Notes: a model not told the origin generated them from the sequence alone. A stretch of 64,000 nt of DNA from an uncultured Candidatus Thioglobus sp. (GCA_905182815.1 CAJJCX010000004.1:310001-374000), one strand, 5' to 3'. Counted from the stretch's first letter, positions 1 through 9,851 are shown. Numbers and translations are program-made.

Positions 1-2
1 AG

Positions 3-410
3 CCAGATGATTTAATTAAATTTGGATTAATTCCTGAATTAGTTGGTCGTTTAGCTGTTCATACTTCTTTAGATGAGCTTGATGAAGAGGCATTGGTTCA
101 AATTCTTACGAAGCCCAAAAATTCTGTAGTCAAGCAGTTTCAGCAATTTTTTGCCATTGAGGGTGTTAAGCTGACGATAAGAAAAAATGCTCTTTTAGCG
201 ATTGCTAAACTTGCGCTGAAAAGGAAAACTGGTGCGAGGGGTTTAAGAGCTATTTTAGAAGATCTACTACTGGAGACTATGTATGAAATACCTTCTACTC
301 CAAGCGTTAAAGAGGTTGTTGTAGATAAAGAGGTTGTGGAAAGAAAAAAACAACCTATGATTGTTCATGTTTCTGATAAAAAACAAAGCAATATTCGTAA
401 AGCAAGTTGA
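3..410 (+). CDS. clpX: ClpX, ATP-binding subunit of ClpXP protease (3' part only)
   Basis: The reading frame is open from the window edge and encodes the C-terminal end of ClpX. It begins inside the AAA+ module with the conserved IPELVGR sensor-2 region, followed by [17 protein letters not shown], and ends with the small C-terminal domain containing the [10 protein letters not shown] segment. ClpX unfolds tagged substrates and feeds them to ClpP in the cytoplasm. The zinc-binding domain and Walker motifs lie upstream of the window. The last residues are basic and little conserved. The next gene, hflX, starts 40 bp downstream, then lon, so ATP-dependent proteolysis genes are grouped here. The identity is secure; only the beginning is missing. 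Confidence 0.95.
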   Translation, partial: PDDLIKFGLIPELVGRLAVHTSLDELDEEALVQILTKPKNSVVKQFQQFFAIEGVKLTIRKNALLAIAKLALKRKTGARGLRAILEDLLLETMYEIPSTPSVKEVVVDKEVVERKKQPMIVHVSDKKQSNIRKAS

Positions 411-450
411 TTAATTTCATCTTATATATACTGGTCTCTTAAGAATATCT

Positions 451-1776
451 ATGGAGCTTTTTGATCGCCAAAAAGATGCAGTTGGTCAAGGTGAAAGAAC
501 TATATTGGTTCATATTGAGCTAACTTCAAATAGACAGGCATCAAGTAGTATTGGTGAATTCCAACAGTTGGCACTTTCCTCTGGCCTCAGTATTATTGAC
601 ACTATAACAGTTAAAAGAAGCATTACTAAAGCCCAGTTTTTTATTGGCACGGGCAAGGTTGATGAGCTAGCAACAATTGTGTGTGACAATGAAATCGATT
701 TAGTTATTTTTTCTCTACAGCTATCCCCCTCTCAAGAGCGTAATTTAGAGAAAGCATTAAAGTGTCAAGTGATGGATCGAACTGGCTTAATATTAGATAT
801 CTTTGCATTAAGAGCAAGCTCCTTTGAGGGAAAGTTGCAAGTAGAGCTAGCGCAGTTAAAGCATCTATCTACTAGACTTGTAAGAGGCTGGACACACCTT
901 GAAAGACAAAAAGGTGGTATTGGACTTCGTGGACCAGGTGAGACGCAGCTAGAAACTGATAAGCGATTAATTTCGGTACGTATAAAAAATATTAATAAGC
1001 GATTAGATAAGGTTCATAAGCAGCATGATTTGGGACGTAAATCCCGAATTAAGAATCAACTTCCTATGATTTCACTTGCAGGATATACCAATGCAGGAAA
1101 ATCAACACTCTTTAACCTTCTAACTAAGGCCAAAGTTTATGCAGATGACAAGTTATTTGCTACACTAGACTCAACTATTCGACGTGTTATCTTGCCAGCT
1201 TCTGGTGAGGCAGTTATAGCTGACACGGTTGGCTTTATTCAAGATCTACCTCATGAGCTGGTTGAGGCCTTTAAGTCGACTCTTGAAGAAACACGACAAG
1301 CTAACGTCCTACTTCATGTGGTCGATGCGTCAGATCCGAATAATAGGGATAAAATTGAGCAGGTAGAGGATATTATTGAGCAAATAGAGGCACAAGATAT
1401 TCCAAAAATTATTGTAATGAATAAGATTGATGGAATTGCTGATTTTAAACCTCGCCTTGATAAAGACCATGATGGTAATATTTATAGAGTTTGGATTTCA
1501 GCTCATACGGGAGAAGGAATAGATCTGCTTTATCAGGCACTTTCGCAGAGTTTAAGTGGAATGATGACTTTTGCAGGAATTAAGTTAGATGTTCAATCTG
1601 CTTACATTAGAAGTGAAATTCATAAAGTTGGATTTATTCAAAAAGAAATAATGAATGAATTTGGGCAATGGCTACTTGAAATTAATGTCACTCGACACTA
1701 TCTAGAAAGATTACTAGACAAGCAAGGCGTTTCATTATTATGGGAACAGAAATCATCACAGAGCCAAACGGCTTAA
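451..1776 (+). CDS. hflX: HflX, ribosome-associated GTPase
   Basis: This 441-residue protein is a full-length HflX, a GTPase that binds 50S subunits and splits stalled or heat-damaged ribosomes. The N-terminal nucleotide-binding-like domain contains the family signature GTGKVDEL (about residues 67-74) and the RQKGGIGLRGPGETQLE stretch before the G domain. The G domain shows G1 GYTNAGKST at residues 211-219, G3 DTVGF and G4 NKID. The C-terminal tail is the usual short domain. In enterobacteria hflX sits beside hfq and hflKC; here it lies between clpX and lon and its last 37 bp overlap the lon start, implying co-transcription with the protease genes. Confidence 0.95.
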   Translation: MELFDRQKDAVGQGERTILVHIELTSNRQASSSIGEFQQLALSSGLSIIDTITVKRSITKAQFFIGTGKVDELATIVCDNEIDLVIFSLQLSPSQERNLEKALKCQVMDRTGLILDIFALRASSFEGKLQVELAQLKHLSTRLVRGWTHLERQKGGIGLRGPGETQLETDKRLISVRIKNINKRLDKVHKQHDLGRKSRIKNQLPMISLAGYTNAGKSTLFNLLTKAKVYADDKLFATLDSTIRRVILPASGEAVIADTVGFIQDLPHELVEAFKSTLEETRQANVLLHVVDASDPNNRDKIEQVEDIIEQIEAQDIPKIIVMNKIDGIADFKPRLDKDHDGNIYRVWISAHTGEGIDLLYQALSQSLSGMMTFAGIKLDVQSAYIRSEIHKVGFIQKEIMNEFGQWLLEINVTRHYLERLLDKQGVSLLWEQKSSQSQTA

Positions 1777-4079
1777 GCAAGCAATCAATTCCACTACTTC
1801 CTCTTAGAGATGTAGTAGTTTTCCCGCACACGGTAATTCCTTTATTTATAGGAAGAAAATCTTCAGTTAATGCAGTTACTCAGGCTATGGAGGCTGATAA
1901 GAATATTTTTTTAGTTACCCAGAAAGATGAAACTATTGAAGAGCCAAATAATGAGCAGCTTCACAAGGTTGGAACCCTTGCAACAATTCTTCAATTACTG
2001 AAACTTCCAGATGGAACTATTAAAGTTTTAGTCGAAGGTGTTAAAAGAGCAAAAATCGAAGAATTTGTTGATTTAGGTGAGCATACAGAAGTAATTTTAA
2101 GTGACTGTAGTTTGACTCATGATGATGACACTGAGATAAAGGCTATGATGCGTTTAGCCCTTGAAAACTTTGAAAAATATATCAAGCTCAGTAAAAAAAT
2201 CCCTGAAGAAGTGTATAAAGTACTTAAAGAGATTACAGATATTGAGCGTTTCAGTGATGTCATTATTGCAAATCTTAATCTTAAAATTGAAGAAAAGCAG
2301 AACTTACTTGAGAGCAGTGAGGCAAGAGAAAGACTCGAGAAAATTCTATCAATCCTTGAAGGAGAGCTAGATGTTCTTGGCGCAGAGCAAAAAATTCAAA
2401 GTCGAGTGCGCAAACAGATGGAATCCAATCAAAGGGATTACTATTTGAATGAGCAAATGAAGTCCATTCAAAAAGAGCTTGGAACTGTCGATGATGAGAA
2501 TGAAATTGAAGAATTACAAAACAGTATTAATAAGGCAAAAATGCCTAAAGAAGCTAAGAAGAAGGCCCAAGGAGAGCTTAATAAGCTTCAAAGAATGTCA
2601 TCTCAATCATCAGATGCTTCAATCATTAGGACTTACATAGAAAATTTATGCTTAGTTCCCTGGAGTAAAAAAACGAAAACAAACCAAGATTTGGTAAAAG
2701 CTCAAAGAATTCTGGATGAAGATCACTATGGTTTGGATAAAGTTAAAGAGAGGATCATGGAGCACTTAGCAGTCCAAAGTCGAGTCACCCATAATAAAGC
2801 GAATATATTATGTTTGGTCGGACCACCAGGAGTTGGAAAAACTTCTCTTGGAGAGTCAATTGCAAAATCAGTCAATCGTAAATATGTTCGTATGGCTCTT
2901 GGAGGAGTTCGAGACGAAGCTGAAATTCGAGGCCATAGAAGAACTTATATTGGGGCAATGCCTGGTTCAATTGTCCAAAAAATGCAAAAAGTTAATGTAA
3001 AAAATCCATTATTTCTATTAGATGAGATTGATAAGATGGCATCTGATTTTAGAGGAGATCCTGGCTCTGCAATGCTAGAAGTTTTAGATCCAGAACAAAA
3101 TCATACTTTTAATGATCATTACCTAGAAGTTGATTATGATCTTTCCCAAGTCATGTTTGTTGCTACTGCAAACTCTTTAAATCTTCCTGAAGCATTAATA
3201 GATCGCATGGAAATTATTCACTTGTCTGGATATACTGAAGATGAGAAGCTTGAAATTGCTAAGCGCCATCTAATTTCTAAACAAATGAAAAATAATGGTG
3301 TTAAAAGCTCTGAAATTATTTTTAAAGACTCCGCAATAATGGATATTATTCGTTATTACACAAGAGAGGCAGGAGTTCGAAGCCTCGACCGCGAAATTGG
3401 AAGTATTTGTAGAAAGGTTATTAAAGATATCACTCTAAAAAAACGAAAAGCTAGAGCAATCATCAATTCAAAAAGCCTTCCAAAATTTTTGGGTATGAAG
3501 AAATATCGCTTTGGTCTTGCTGAAGAACACAACCAAATTGGTGAAGTGACTGGACTGGCATGGACATCTGTTGGTGGAGACTTGCTTACAATTGAAGCTT
3601 CTTCATACAAAGGTAAAGGAAAGCTCAATTACACAGGCCAGCTTGGTGATGTCATGAAGGAATCCATTCAGGCGGCAATGTCTGTAACAAGATTGCGCGC
3701 TGAATCACTTGGCATAGCGGATGACTTTCATGAAAAACTTGATATTCATATTCATGTGCCTGATGGATCAACTCCGAAGGATGGTCCAAGTGCTGGAGCT
3801 GCAATGTGCACCGCTCTTGTGTCGGTTTTAACAGGTCGAAAGGTAAAAGCTGCAGTGGCAATGACTGGAGAAATAACTCTAAGGGGCGAAATAACTCCAA
3901 TTGGTGGGCTAAAAGAAAAATTACTTGCGGCGATGCGGGGCGGGATTCAAACTGTCATTATTCCTGAAGATAATGAGCGTGAGTTATCTGAAGTGCCCGA
4001 AAAAATTAAAAGTAAACTTGAGATTATTAAAGTTAAGTGGATAGATCAGGTTTTAGACATTGCACTTGAGGAAAAATAA
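1740..4079 (+). CDS. lon: Lon, ATP-dependent serine protease
   Basis: Lon degrades misfolded and regulatory proteins in the cytoplasm. The 779-residue length is normal. In order it has the LonN substrate-binding domain (about 15-205), a coiled linker, an AAA+ module with Walker A GPPGVGKTS near residues 361-369, Walker B FLLDEIDK, and the Lon protease domain. The Ser-Lys dyad is visible: Ser684 in DGPSAGAAM and Lys727 in GGLKEKL, the same 43-residue spacing as E. coli S679/K722. The ATG at 1740 lies inside hflX (37 bp overlap), which suggests translational coupling; I see no better start. It converges on rsmB, leaving only 13 bp between the two genes. Confidence 0.97.
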   Translation: MGTEIITEPNGLSKQSIPLLPLRDVVVFPHTVIPLFIGRKSSVNAVTQAMEADKNIFLVTQKDETIEEPNNEQLHKVGTLATILQLLKLPDGTIKVLVEGVKRAKIEEFVDLGEHTEVILSDCSLTHDDDTEIKAMMRLALENFEKYIKLSKKIPEEVYKVLKEITDIERFSDVIIANLNLKIEEKQNLLESSEARERLEKILSILEGELDVLGAEQKIQSRVRKQMESNQRDYYLNEQMKSIQKELGTVDDENEIEELQNSINKAKMPKEAKKKAQGELNKLQRMSSQSSDASIIRTYIENLCLVPWSKKTKTNQDLVKAQRILDEDHYGLDKVKERIMEHLAVQSRVTHNKANILCLVGPPGVGKTSLGESIAKSVNRKYVRMALGGVRDEAEIRGHRRTYIGAMPGSIVQKMQKVNVKNPLFLLDEIDKMASDFRGDPGSAMLEVLDPEQNHTFNDHYLEVDYDLSQVMFVATANSLNLPEALIDRMEIIHLSGYTEDEKLEIAKRHLISKQMKNNGVKSSEIIFKDSAIMDIIRYYTREAGVRSLDREIGSICRKVIKDITLKKRKARAIINSKSLPKFLGMKKYRFGLAEEHNQIGEVTGLAWTSVGGDLLTIEASSYKGKGKLNYTGQLGDVMKESIQAAMSVTRLRAESLGIADDFHEKLDIHIHVPDGSTPKDGPSAGAAMCTALVSVLTGRKVKAAVAMTGEITLRGEITPIGGLKEKLLAAMRGGIQTVIIPEDNERELSEVPEKIKSKLEIIKVKWIDQVLDIALEEK

Positions 4080-4092
4080 AGGCAATTAACTT

Positions 4093-5362
4093 TTATAGCT
4101 TTTTTGTAAGTTTGGCATAATAAAAGCCGTCATATATTTTCTTAGGAAGTTGTTGTTTTCCAATGAACCCATCTCCCCATGAAAGGGATATTTCTTCGTT
4201 GAGTAGCATCTTTAAACCTTTCAAGAAAGCTAACAATTTGTCTCTCGTTTTCATCTGGAAGAACTGAGCAAGTAGCATATATAAGCTCCCCACCGGGCTT
4301 TAAGAGATGCCATAAATTATCAAGAATTAACGCTTGAATTTTAGTAATTTGATTGACATCTTTTAGTTTTCTTAATAGTTTAATATCTGGGTGTCTTCGA
4401 ATGACTCCTGTTCCTGAACAGGGGGCGTCAATTAAGATTTTATCAAACTGTTTTTGGTCCCACCAGTCTTGCCTTGTTGCGTCCCCAACAATCATTTCAA
4501 CATTCTTAGTTTTAAGGCGATCAATATTTTCTTTAACTTTTAGTAACCGTGTTTCATCATTATCTAGAGCAACTATATTTGCTTCAGGACATAGTTCAGC
4601 TATGTGAGTTGTTTTACCTCCAGGAGCACAACATGCATCAAGAATTAATTCCCCTTTTTTTGGTGAGACTAGATGAGCTGCAAGTTGAGCAGATACATCC
4701 TGCACGTAGCAAGACCCTTTTTCAAAATCTGGCAGGCTGCCTACTTTTACAGCACTCTCAAGAATAAGTGCTTGCGGGGCAATGTTTGATTTCTCAGAAC
4801 ATATATCTTGTTTTTTTAATTTTTCTTGAAAAGCGCTTAGATCAATTGATGGGTGAACTCGAATTGACATTGGGGCTTTTTTATTATTCTCAAAAAATAT
4901 TTCTTGGAAGTCTAACGGGTAATCTTTTTTTAATTTTTTTACAAGCCAGCTTGGATGAGAATGATGAGCTGTCTTCAAGATTGAGTCTTTATCTCGATCA
5001 ATTCCTCTAAGTATTGCATTAACAAAACCTTTGGCCCAGGTTTTTCCAATTTTTTCTGCAATTTCAACAGTTTCATTGATTGCTGCATGACTCGAAATAT
5101 CAGTGTACAGAAGCTGATATGCTCCAAGAATCAATAAACTATGGATATCAAGGTTTTTCCTTTCTAAGGGCTTCTTTATACGGGGCGTAATTATGTCATT
5201 AAGATGATGATAGAATCGGATTGAGCCATATACCAAGGATTTTGCAAAAGGAGATTCAGTACTTTCTGCTGGAAATAAGGCGTCCGATAAAGCTTGCTTC
5301 TCTAAAGCTACTAGGCAGATGGCTTTATGAGCTATAACCCTGGAGTTTTCGTTATTGAGCAA
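4093..5362 (-). CDS. rsmB: RsmB (Sun), 16S rRNA m5C967 methyltransferase, frameshifted near its C-terminus
   Basis: RsmB methylates C967 of 16S rRNA using S-adenosylmethionine. The N-terminal NusB-like RNA-binding domain (about 1-140) is followed by a Rossmann methyltransferase domain with the SAM loop LDACCAPGGKTTH, the DAPCSGTGV motif carrying one catalytic Cys, and ATCSVLPDENE carrying the other. As written the frame stops at 4142 after an atypical tail. In the neighbouring frame the expected RsmB ending continues (LSWGDGF..., then DGFYYAKL) to 4093. The switch maps to about 4205-4212 and equals one extra base. The catalytic domain is unaffected. It overlaps dsbC upstream by 11 bp and probably forms a dsbC-rsmB operon. 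Confidence 0.9.
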
Positions 5363-6071
5363 TTGCTTGTAAGATACTATTTAAAAGTTGATTGGGCTCT
5401 TGGTAGCCAGGAATATTTGAGCCATTTTCAAGGAAGATTGAAGGCGTTCCATTAACTCCTAATTGCTTAGAGATTGCAAGTTGATCTTCAACAGGATTTA
5501 TGCAATCAGGGCTATTAGGTAAATCACGATTAGTTTTATAGTTGTGCATTGCAATGGCTTTGTCTTCAGCACACCATATTTTTTCCATAGCGCTTTGTGC
5601 ATTTGGGTGAAGTTGTTCAATTGGAGCAGCTAAGTATTTAACTGTTATACCTAGAGAATTCATACCCTGCATATTTGAGTGAAGCTTTGCACAATAAGGA
5701 CAATCTACATCCGTAAAAACATGGAGAATGTATTGCTCATTTTCGGCCTTGAAAACTATTTTATTATTTTCATCAATACTATTTAAAATTTTAATTTTTT
5801 CTGAGTTTATTCTTTTAGTAGAAAGATTGGCCATTAACTCTATGTCGGTTACTGCACCTTGAATAACATAACGCCCATCAAGCGAAATATACAAAACCTC
5901 AATCTGAGGGTTGGTAAGAACTACCTCGTAAAATCCTTCCAATTCTGAGCTGCTTATATTCTCAGTTTTAATAGTTGGGAAGAATGGCTTTAAATTATCA
6001 AAAACCTTGTCAACATTTGCAGTTACGGAGTTAGTAATTATGATTAAAGATAAAAGAAGAAGCTTTTTCAT
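5352..6071 (-). CDS. dsbC: DsbC-type periplasmic disulfide isomerase
   Basis: This 239-residue protein carries a hydrophobic signal peptide (about residues 1-18), an N-terminal DsbC/G dimerisation domain and a thioredoxin-fold domain with the redox motif CPYC in DVDCPYCAKLH. A second cysteine pair and the cis-proline loop (NGTPSIFLENG) are present, as in DsbC. It should reshuffle wrong disulfides in periplasmic proteins, with DsbD as electron donor (known for the family; DsbD is not in this window). It is the first gene of a reverse-strand pair with rsmB, and is divergent from pepA across a 78-bp intergenic region. DsbG is the alternative, but the CPYC motif and length fit DsbC best. Confidence 0.9.
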   Translation of the reverse strand: MKKLLLLSLIIITNSVTANVDKVFDNLKPFFPTIKTENISSSELEGFYEVVLTNPQIEVLYISLDGRYVIQGAVTDIELMANLSTKRINSEKIKILNSIDENNKIVFKAENEQYILHVFTDVDCPYCAKLHSNMQGMNSLGITVKYLAAPIEQLHPNAQSAMEKIWCAEDKAIAMHNYKTNRDLPNSPDCINPVEDQLAISKQLGVNGTPSIFLENGSNIPGYQEPNQLLNSILQAIAQ

Positions 6072-6129
6072 ATTAAAAATTCAAGATTAAAGAAGTAAAT
6101 TTTACAGTTTTTTGGTAGAATACCGAGAT

Positions 6130-6135
6130 TATAAT
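6130..6135 (+). promoter_or_regulatory. Candidate -10 element for pepA
   Basis: A perfect TATAAT lies 14 bp before the pepA ATG in the 78-bp divergent dsbC-pepA gap. No convincing -35 is at 16-18 bp spacing (only a T-rich hexamer at 6108-6113), so any transcript would have a leader of only about 8 nt. Confidence 0.4.
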
Positions 6136-6149
6136 TTTCGGAAAAAGTC

Positions 6150-7577
6150 ATGGAATTTTTTGTTACTCATCAAGCAGCGGATCATTACAGTGGTGACTGC
6201 TCAGTCGCTTTTGTTTTTAAAGATACAACTAATGAAAATAGAATTCTTCAAGGGCTTCTTGAGCTCCATCGTTTTGAAGCAAATCTAGGCGAAACCCTAA
6301 TGCTTGGTAAGGTCGAGGGCTATAAATCAAAAAGGGTATTAGCAATTGGCTTAGGAGAGTCGCCATTAACTCAAAAAAAATATATTAAGGTGCTTAAGTC
6401 GCTTTCTTCAGCTATGGATGATACAAAAGTAAAAAATGTTGTAATACCTAGCCTTGAAGTAGAGGGACGTGACGATTCTTGGTTGCAAATTACAACGGCT
6501 CGAGTGTTAAAAAATGAAAGTTATCAGATAAAAAAAGTTGGCTTAGAAGTGGAAAAGAAAGCTACCGTTCTTGAGGCGGTAAATATTCATTCTGAAAATA
6601 ATGGTATTACAGAAATTAGTAAAGGAGTTGCAATTGCAAATGGAATGGCTCTGGCACGAGAGTTAGGTGACTTGCCGCCTAATATATGCACGCCAACTTA
6701 TATTGCTGAAAGAGCTCAATTATTAGCATCAACCTACAAACTGAAATGTGAGGTTTTAGAGGAGTCAGATATGGAGGCCTTGGGGATGAATTCATTGCTC
6801 TCAGTTTCTCTTGGATCGTCTCAACCTGCAAAGCTAATTAGTTTAAATTACTCTAATGGTGGAAAAGAAGACCCGATTGTTCTAGTTGGAAAAGGGGTAA
6901 CTTTTGATAGTGGAGGTATTTCGTTAAAGCCAGGATCTGGTATGGATGAGATGAAGTATGACATGTGTGGCGCTGCATCAGTCCTTGGAACCATGAGCGC
7001 GGTAGCGGAGATGGGCCTTAAAGTTAACTTAACAGTTGTAGTGCCTACTGTTGAAAATATGCCTGCTCACAACGCCTCTAGACCAGGTGATGTGGTAAAA
7101 AGCATGTCTGGCCAAACCATAGAGATTCTAAATACAGACGCAGAGGGCCGGTTGATTCTTTGTGATGCCCTAACTTACTGTGAAAAATTTAATCCTAAGG
7201 TTGTGATTGATGTTGCGACTCTTACTGGCGCTGTGATTGTTGCATTAGGTAAACATCACTCTGGCGTTATGTCTAATGACCAAAATCTTGCTGATAGCCT
7301 TAAAGCATCAGGGATTTCATCAATGGATACAGTTTGGCAGCTCCCTCTTGATGATGAGTATGACGAATTACTTAAGTCTAATTTTGCAGATATGGCAAAT
7401 ATTGGTGGGAGAGAAGCGGGTACTGTAACTGCTGCGTGTTTTCTAGCGCGTTATACTAAGAATTACTCTTGGGCACATATTGATATTGCAGGAACTGCTT
7501 GGCTTGGAGGTTCAAAAAAAGGCGCAACAGGAAGGCCAGTTCCTCTATTAACTCAGTATGTCATGGACCAAGTTTAG
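6150..7577 (+). CDS. pepA: PepA, leucyl aminopeptidase (M17)
   Basis: PepA removes N-terminal residues from peptides in the cytoplasm using two metal ions; in E. coli it is also a DNA-binding accessory factor for Xer recombination. The 475-residue protein has the variable N-terminal domain and the M17 catalytic domain with GKGVTFDSGG, MKYDMCGAASV and the signature NTDAEGR at residues 328-334, which carries metal-binding Asp and Glu. Length and motifs are normal. ppnP follows 9 bp downstream with a good TTAGGAG ribosome site, so the two are probably co-transcribed. Confidence 0.96.
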   Translation: MEFFVTHQAADHYSGDCSVAFVFKDTTNENRILQGLLELHRFEANLGETLMLGKVEGYKSKRVLAIGLGESPLTQKKYIKVLKSLSSAMDDTKVKNVVIPSLEVEGRDDSWLQITTARVLKNESYQIKKVGLEVEKKATVLEAVNIHSENNGITEISKGVAIANGMALARELGDLPPNICTPTYIAERAQLLASTYKLKCEVLEESDMEALGMNSLLSVSLGSSQPAKLISLNYSNGGKEDPIVLVGKGVTFDSGGISLKPGSGMDEMKYDMCGAASVLGTMSAVAEMGLKVNLTVVVPTVENMPAHNASRPGDVVKSMSGQTIEILNTDAEGRLILCDALTYCEKFNPKVVIDVATLTGAVIVALGKHHSGVMSNDQNLADSLKASGISSMDTVWQLPLDDEYDELLKSNFADMANIGGREAGTVTAACFLARYTKNYSWAHIDIAGTAWLGGSKKGATGRPVPLLTQYVMDQV

Positions 7578-7586
7578 GAGTACATT

Positions 7587-7898
7587 ATGTCAACATTTAA
7601 AAATGTAGAAATTAGTAAAGAGGCTAATATTTATTTTGATGGCAAGGTTACAAGTAGAAAGGTTAAATTTAGAGATGGAGTAGTTAAAACTCTTGGAATT
7701 ATGATGCCAGGCTCCTTTGAATTTGGCACTGAGCAGAATGAATTAATGGAAATCACGGCTGGTGAAATGAATGTATTGTTAGCTGGAAAAACTGAATGGC
7801 AAACGATTCAAGGCGGGGAATCGTTTGAGGTTCCTGCAAACAGCTCTTTTAAGTTGGAAGTAAAATCTGTAGTAGATTACTGCTGCTCTTACTCATAA
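7587..7898 (+). CDS. ppnP: PpnP-type pyrimidine/purine nucleoside phosphorylase (cupin)
   Basis: This 103-residue single-domain cupin matches the YaiE/PpnP (DUF1255) family, with the typical run from YFDGKVTSRKV through MMPGSFEFGT, AGEMNVLL and WQTIQGGESFEVPANS. Family members phosphorolyse several nucleosides to free base and ribose 1-phosphate, a salvage role. The gene follows pepA with only 9 bp between them and has a clear TAGGAG site. It is intact and of normal length. Confidence 0.9.
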   Translation: MSTFKNVEISKEANIYFDGKVTSRKVKFRDGVVKTLGIMMPGSFEFGTEQNELMEITAGEMNVLLAGKTEWQTIQGGESFEVPANSSFKLEVKSVVDYCCSYS

Positions 7899-7992
7899 AC
7901 AAGGCTATTCTTGATTCTTTCTTTATAGAGCTTTGTTTGGTTGACTCACATTCTCTCAATTAAGGTAGCTATAAGGTTTACTTTTCTTTCGC

Positions 7993-7998
7993 TATAAT
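7993..7998 (+). promoter_or_regulatory. Candidate -10 element upstream of pabC
   Basis: A perfect TATAAT lies 29 bp before the pabC ATG in the 129-bp gap after ppnP. No good -35 is at the expected distance; a TTGACT at about 7941-7946 is too far upstream to pair with it. This would drive the pabC-mltG-tmk-holB-hemL run. Confidence 0.4.
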
Positions 7999-8027
7999 TT
8001 ATTCTTACAAAAAGACAAAATCATGAT

Positions 8028-8861
8028 ATGAATCCAGTTGTATTGATTAATGGTGAAGAGCAGGACAAGATTTCAGTTTTTAACCGAAATATGCAGTATG
8101 GCGACGGTTTATTTGAAACTTGTGTTGCTAGGGATAATCAAATTTTATTTTGGCCACGTCATTATTCTCGCTTAGAAATAGGCTGCGTAAAACTCAACAT
8201 TAATAAGATAGATGAGGGGCTATGGCTGAGCGATATAAAGAAGGCATTTGAGTTATCTTCGAAGAAAAATTGCATTCTTAAGTTGATCTTGTCACGTGGT
8301 GATTCTCTTCGAGGGTATGGCTATAAAGATGACATTGAGCCTGTAAGAGTTGTTATTGTCTCTGAAATGTATCAACCTTTATTTAATAAAGAATTTTCTC
8401 TTGAATATGCAAAAAGTGGTTTTCATTCAAATCCACAATTAGCTGGCATAAAGCATTGTAATAGGCTTGAACAGATTTTAGCAAGGTCTAGCTTGTCAAG
8501 TAATGAGGCAATTATGCTGGATGAAAAAGAAAATATCATATCGGTAACTCAAGGCAATATTTACTTTATATTTGGAAATAAGTTATTAACTCCTAAATTA
8601 GATAGCTGCGGTGTTGTGGGTAGCAGAAGATCGCTTATTCTTGAGCTTGCAATGTCACTTAAAATGGAAGCTTTAGAAAGTAATATTTCTATTAATCAAG
8701 CTCAAAAGGCAGACGAGGTATTTATTTCAAATAGCGTGATAGGTATTCAACCTGTCCATTCAATTGAGAGTTATAAGCTTGGTCAAAACCCACTAACAGA
8801 AAAGATTCAAAAAGCATTTTTATCTAAAACAAAAGAAATTAGTTCGTGGACATGTCCATAA
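8028..8861 (+). CDS. pabC: PabC, 4-amino-4-deoxychorismate lyase
   Basis: PabC releases pyruvate from aminodeoxychorismate to give p-aminobenzoate for folate synthesis. The 277-residue protein is a fold-type IV PLP enzyme. The PLP-binding lysine is Lys142 in AGIKHCNRLEQ, the context seen in PabC (KHxNRLEQ), and YGDGLFET near the start is also typical. The gene order pabC-mltG-tmk-holB is widely conserved in gammaproteobacteria, which supports PabC rather than a branched-chain or D-amino-acid transaminase. The 3' end overlaps mltG by 10 bp. Confidence 0.93.
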   Translation: MNPVVLINGEEQDKISVFNRNMQYGDGLFETCVARDNQILFWPRHYSRLEIGCVKLNINKIDEGLWLSDIKKAFELSSKKNCILKLILSRGDSLRGYGYKDDIEPVRVVIVSEMYQPLFNKEFSLEYAKSGFHSNPQLAGIKHCNRLEQILARSSLSSNEAIMLDEKENIISVTQGNIYFIFGNKLLTPKLDSCGVVGSRRSLILELAMSLKMEALESNISINQAQKADEVFISNSVIGIQPVHSIESYKLGQNPLTEKIQKAFLSKTKEISSWTCP

Positions 8862-9835
8862 GCGATAAGAATAAAAAGTTTTCAAAATTAGCAGCTTTAT
8901 TTGTTCTGCTATTATTTGCCATCTGGTTCCTTTCATCGAAAGATATGATGGCTACTGAAAGCCATATATTTGAGGTTAAAAAAGGATCTTCAATGGGCTC
9001 TATTGCCAAAGAACTGAGTAATAAGGGACTCATAAAGTCTGAGTTATTTTTTACATCATTCAGTAAATTTCTTAATGCTAATAAGAAATTAAAGTCAGGT
9101 TATTATGAGATATTGCCAGGCACAAGTGTATGGACTTTTATAGATAAAATTTCAACAGGATCTGTTCTTTCGACTAAGGTGACCTTGATAGAAGGTAAGA
9201 CTATTAAATTTTATTTCAATCAATTAACTAATGACCCTTCTATTAAGCCTAGTGGCTCTCTTAAAGAGGTAATGACATCAATTGGTATTAATGAGCCATA
9301 TGATGGATGGTTTTTTCCTGAAACATATAGTTTTAATTATGGAGAGAGCCTTGAGAATGTATTGAAAAGGGCTCATCAAGAATTGATGAAAAATTTAATG
9401 GTATTGTGGGATCAAAGAGATAAAGGTTTGCCACTTAAGTCACCGTATGAAGCTATTATCCTAGCCTCTCTAATAGAAAATGAAACAGCACTAGATGAAG
9501 AAAAATCATTAATTGCAGGTGTATTTATACGTAGACTTAATGAAGGGATGCGGCTTCAAACTGACCCAACTGTTATTTATGCTTTAGGAGATGCTTACTC
9601 CCCTCCACTTAAGAAGAGTGATTTAAGGATAAACAGTTTATATAATACCTACCGCAATAAAGGGCTACCACCAGGAGCAATTTCTTCTGTAGGTTATCAG
9701 TCTCTGTTCGCCGCCCTTCATCCTTCAAGCAATACTGACTTATATTTTGTTTCAAAAAAAGATGGTAGCCATGCTTTTGCACCAAACTATGAGAAACATA
9801 AAGAAAATATCAAGAAATATTTAAATAATAACTAG
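8852..9835 (+). CDS. mltG: MltG (YceG), endolytic murein transglycosylase
   Basis: MltG cuts nascent peptidoglycan glycan strands at the inner membrane and is thought to terminate their elongation. The protein has a short cytoplasmic N-terminus, one membrane helix (about residues 12-30), a LysM-like region and the YceG catalytic domain with the conserved Glu in ASLIENETA and the motif RLNEGMRLQTDPTVIYALG. I chose the ATG at 8852; an in-frame GTG at 8846 is also possible and changes only two residues. It overlaps pabC by 10 bp and precedes tmk, the conserved order. Confidence 0.93.
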   Translation: MSISDKNKKFSKLAALFVLLLFAIWFLSSKDMMATESHIFEVKKGSSMGSIAKELSNKGLIKSELFFTSFSKFLNANKKLKSGYYEILPGTSVWTFIDKISTGSVLSTKVTLIEGKTIKFYFNQLTNDPSIKPSGSLKEVMTSIGINEPYDGWFFPETYSFNYGESLENVLKRAHQELMKNLMVLWDQRDKGLPLKSPYEAIILASLIENETALDEEKSLIAGVFIRRLNEGMRLQTDPTVIYALGDAYSPPLKKSDLRINSLYNTYRNKGLPPGAISSVGYQSLFAALHPSSNTDLYFVSKKDGSHAFAPNYEKHKENIKKYLNNN

Positions 9836-9851
9836 TCTAAAATTGAAAGTT

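Noticed and set aside
3356-3628. Reverse-strand open frame of 90 codons inside lon
   Set aside because: Shadow of the lon coding sequence; no ribosome site, no family resemblance.
4080-4110. Possible weak hairpin with T-run at the lon end
   Set aside because: The stem is about six pairs with a long loop and a G-U pair, and the T-run is part of the rsmB 3' coding end; too weak to call a terminator.
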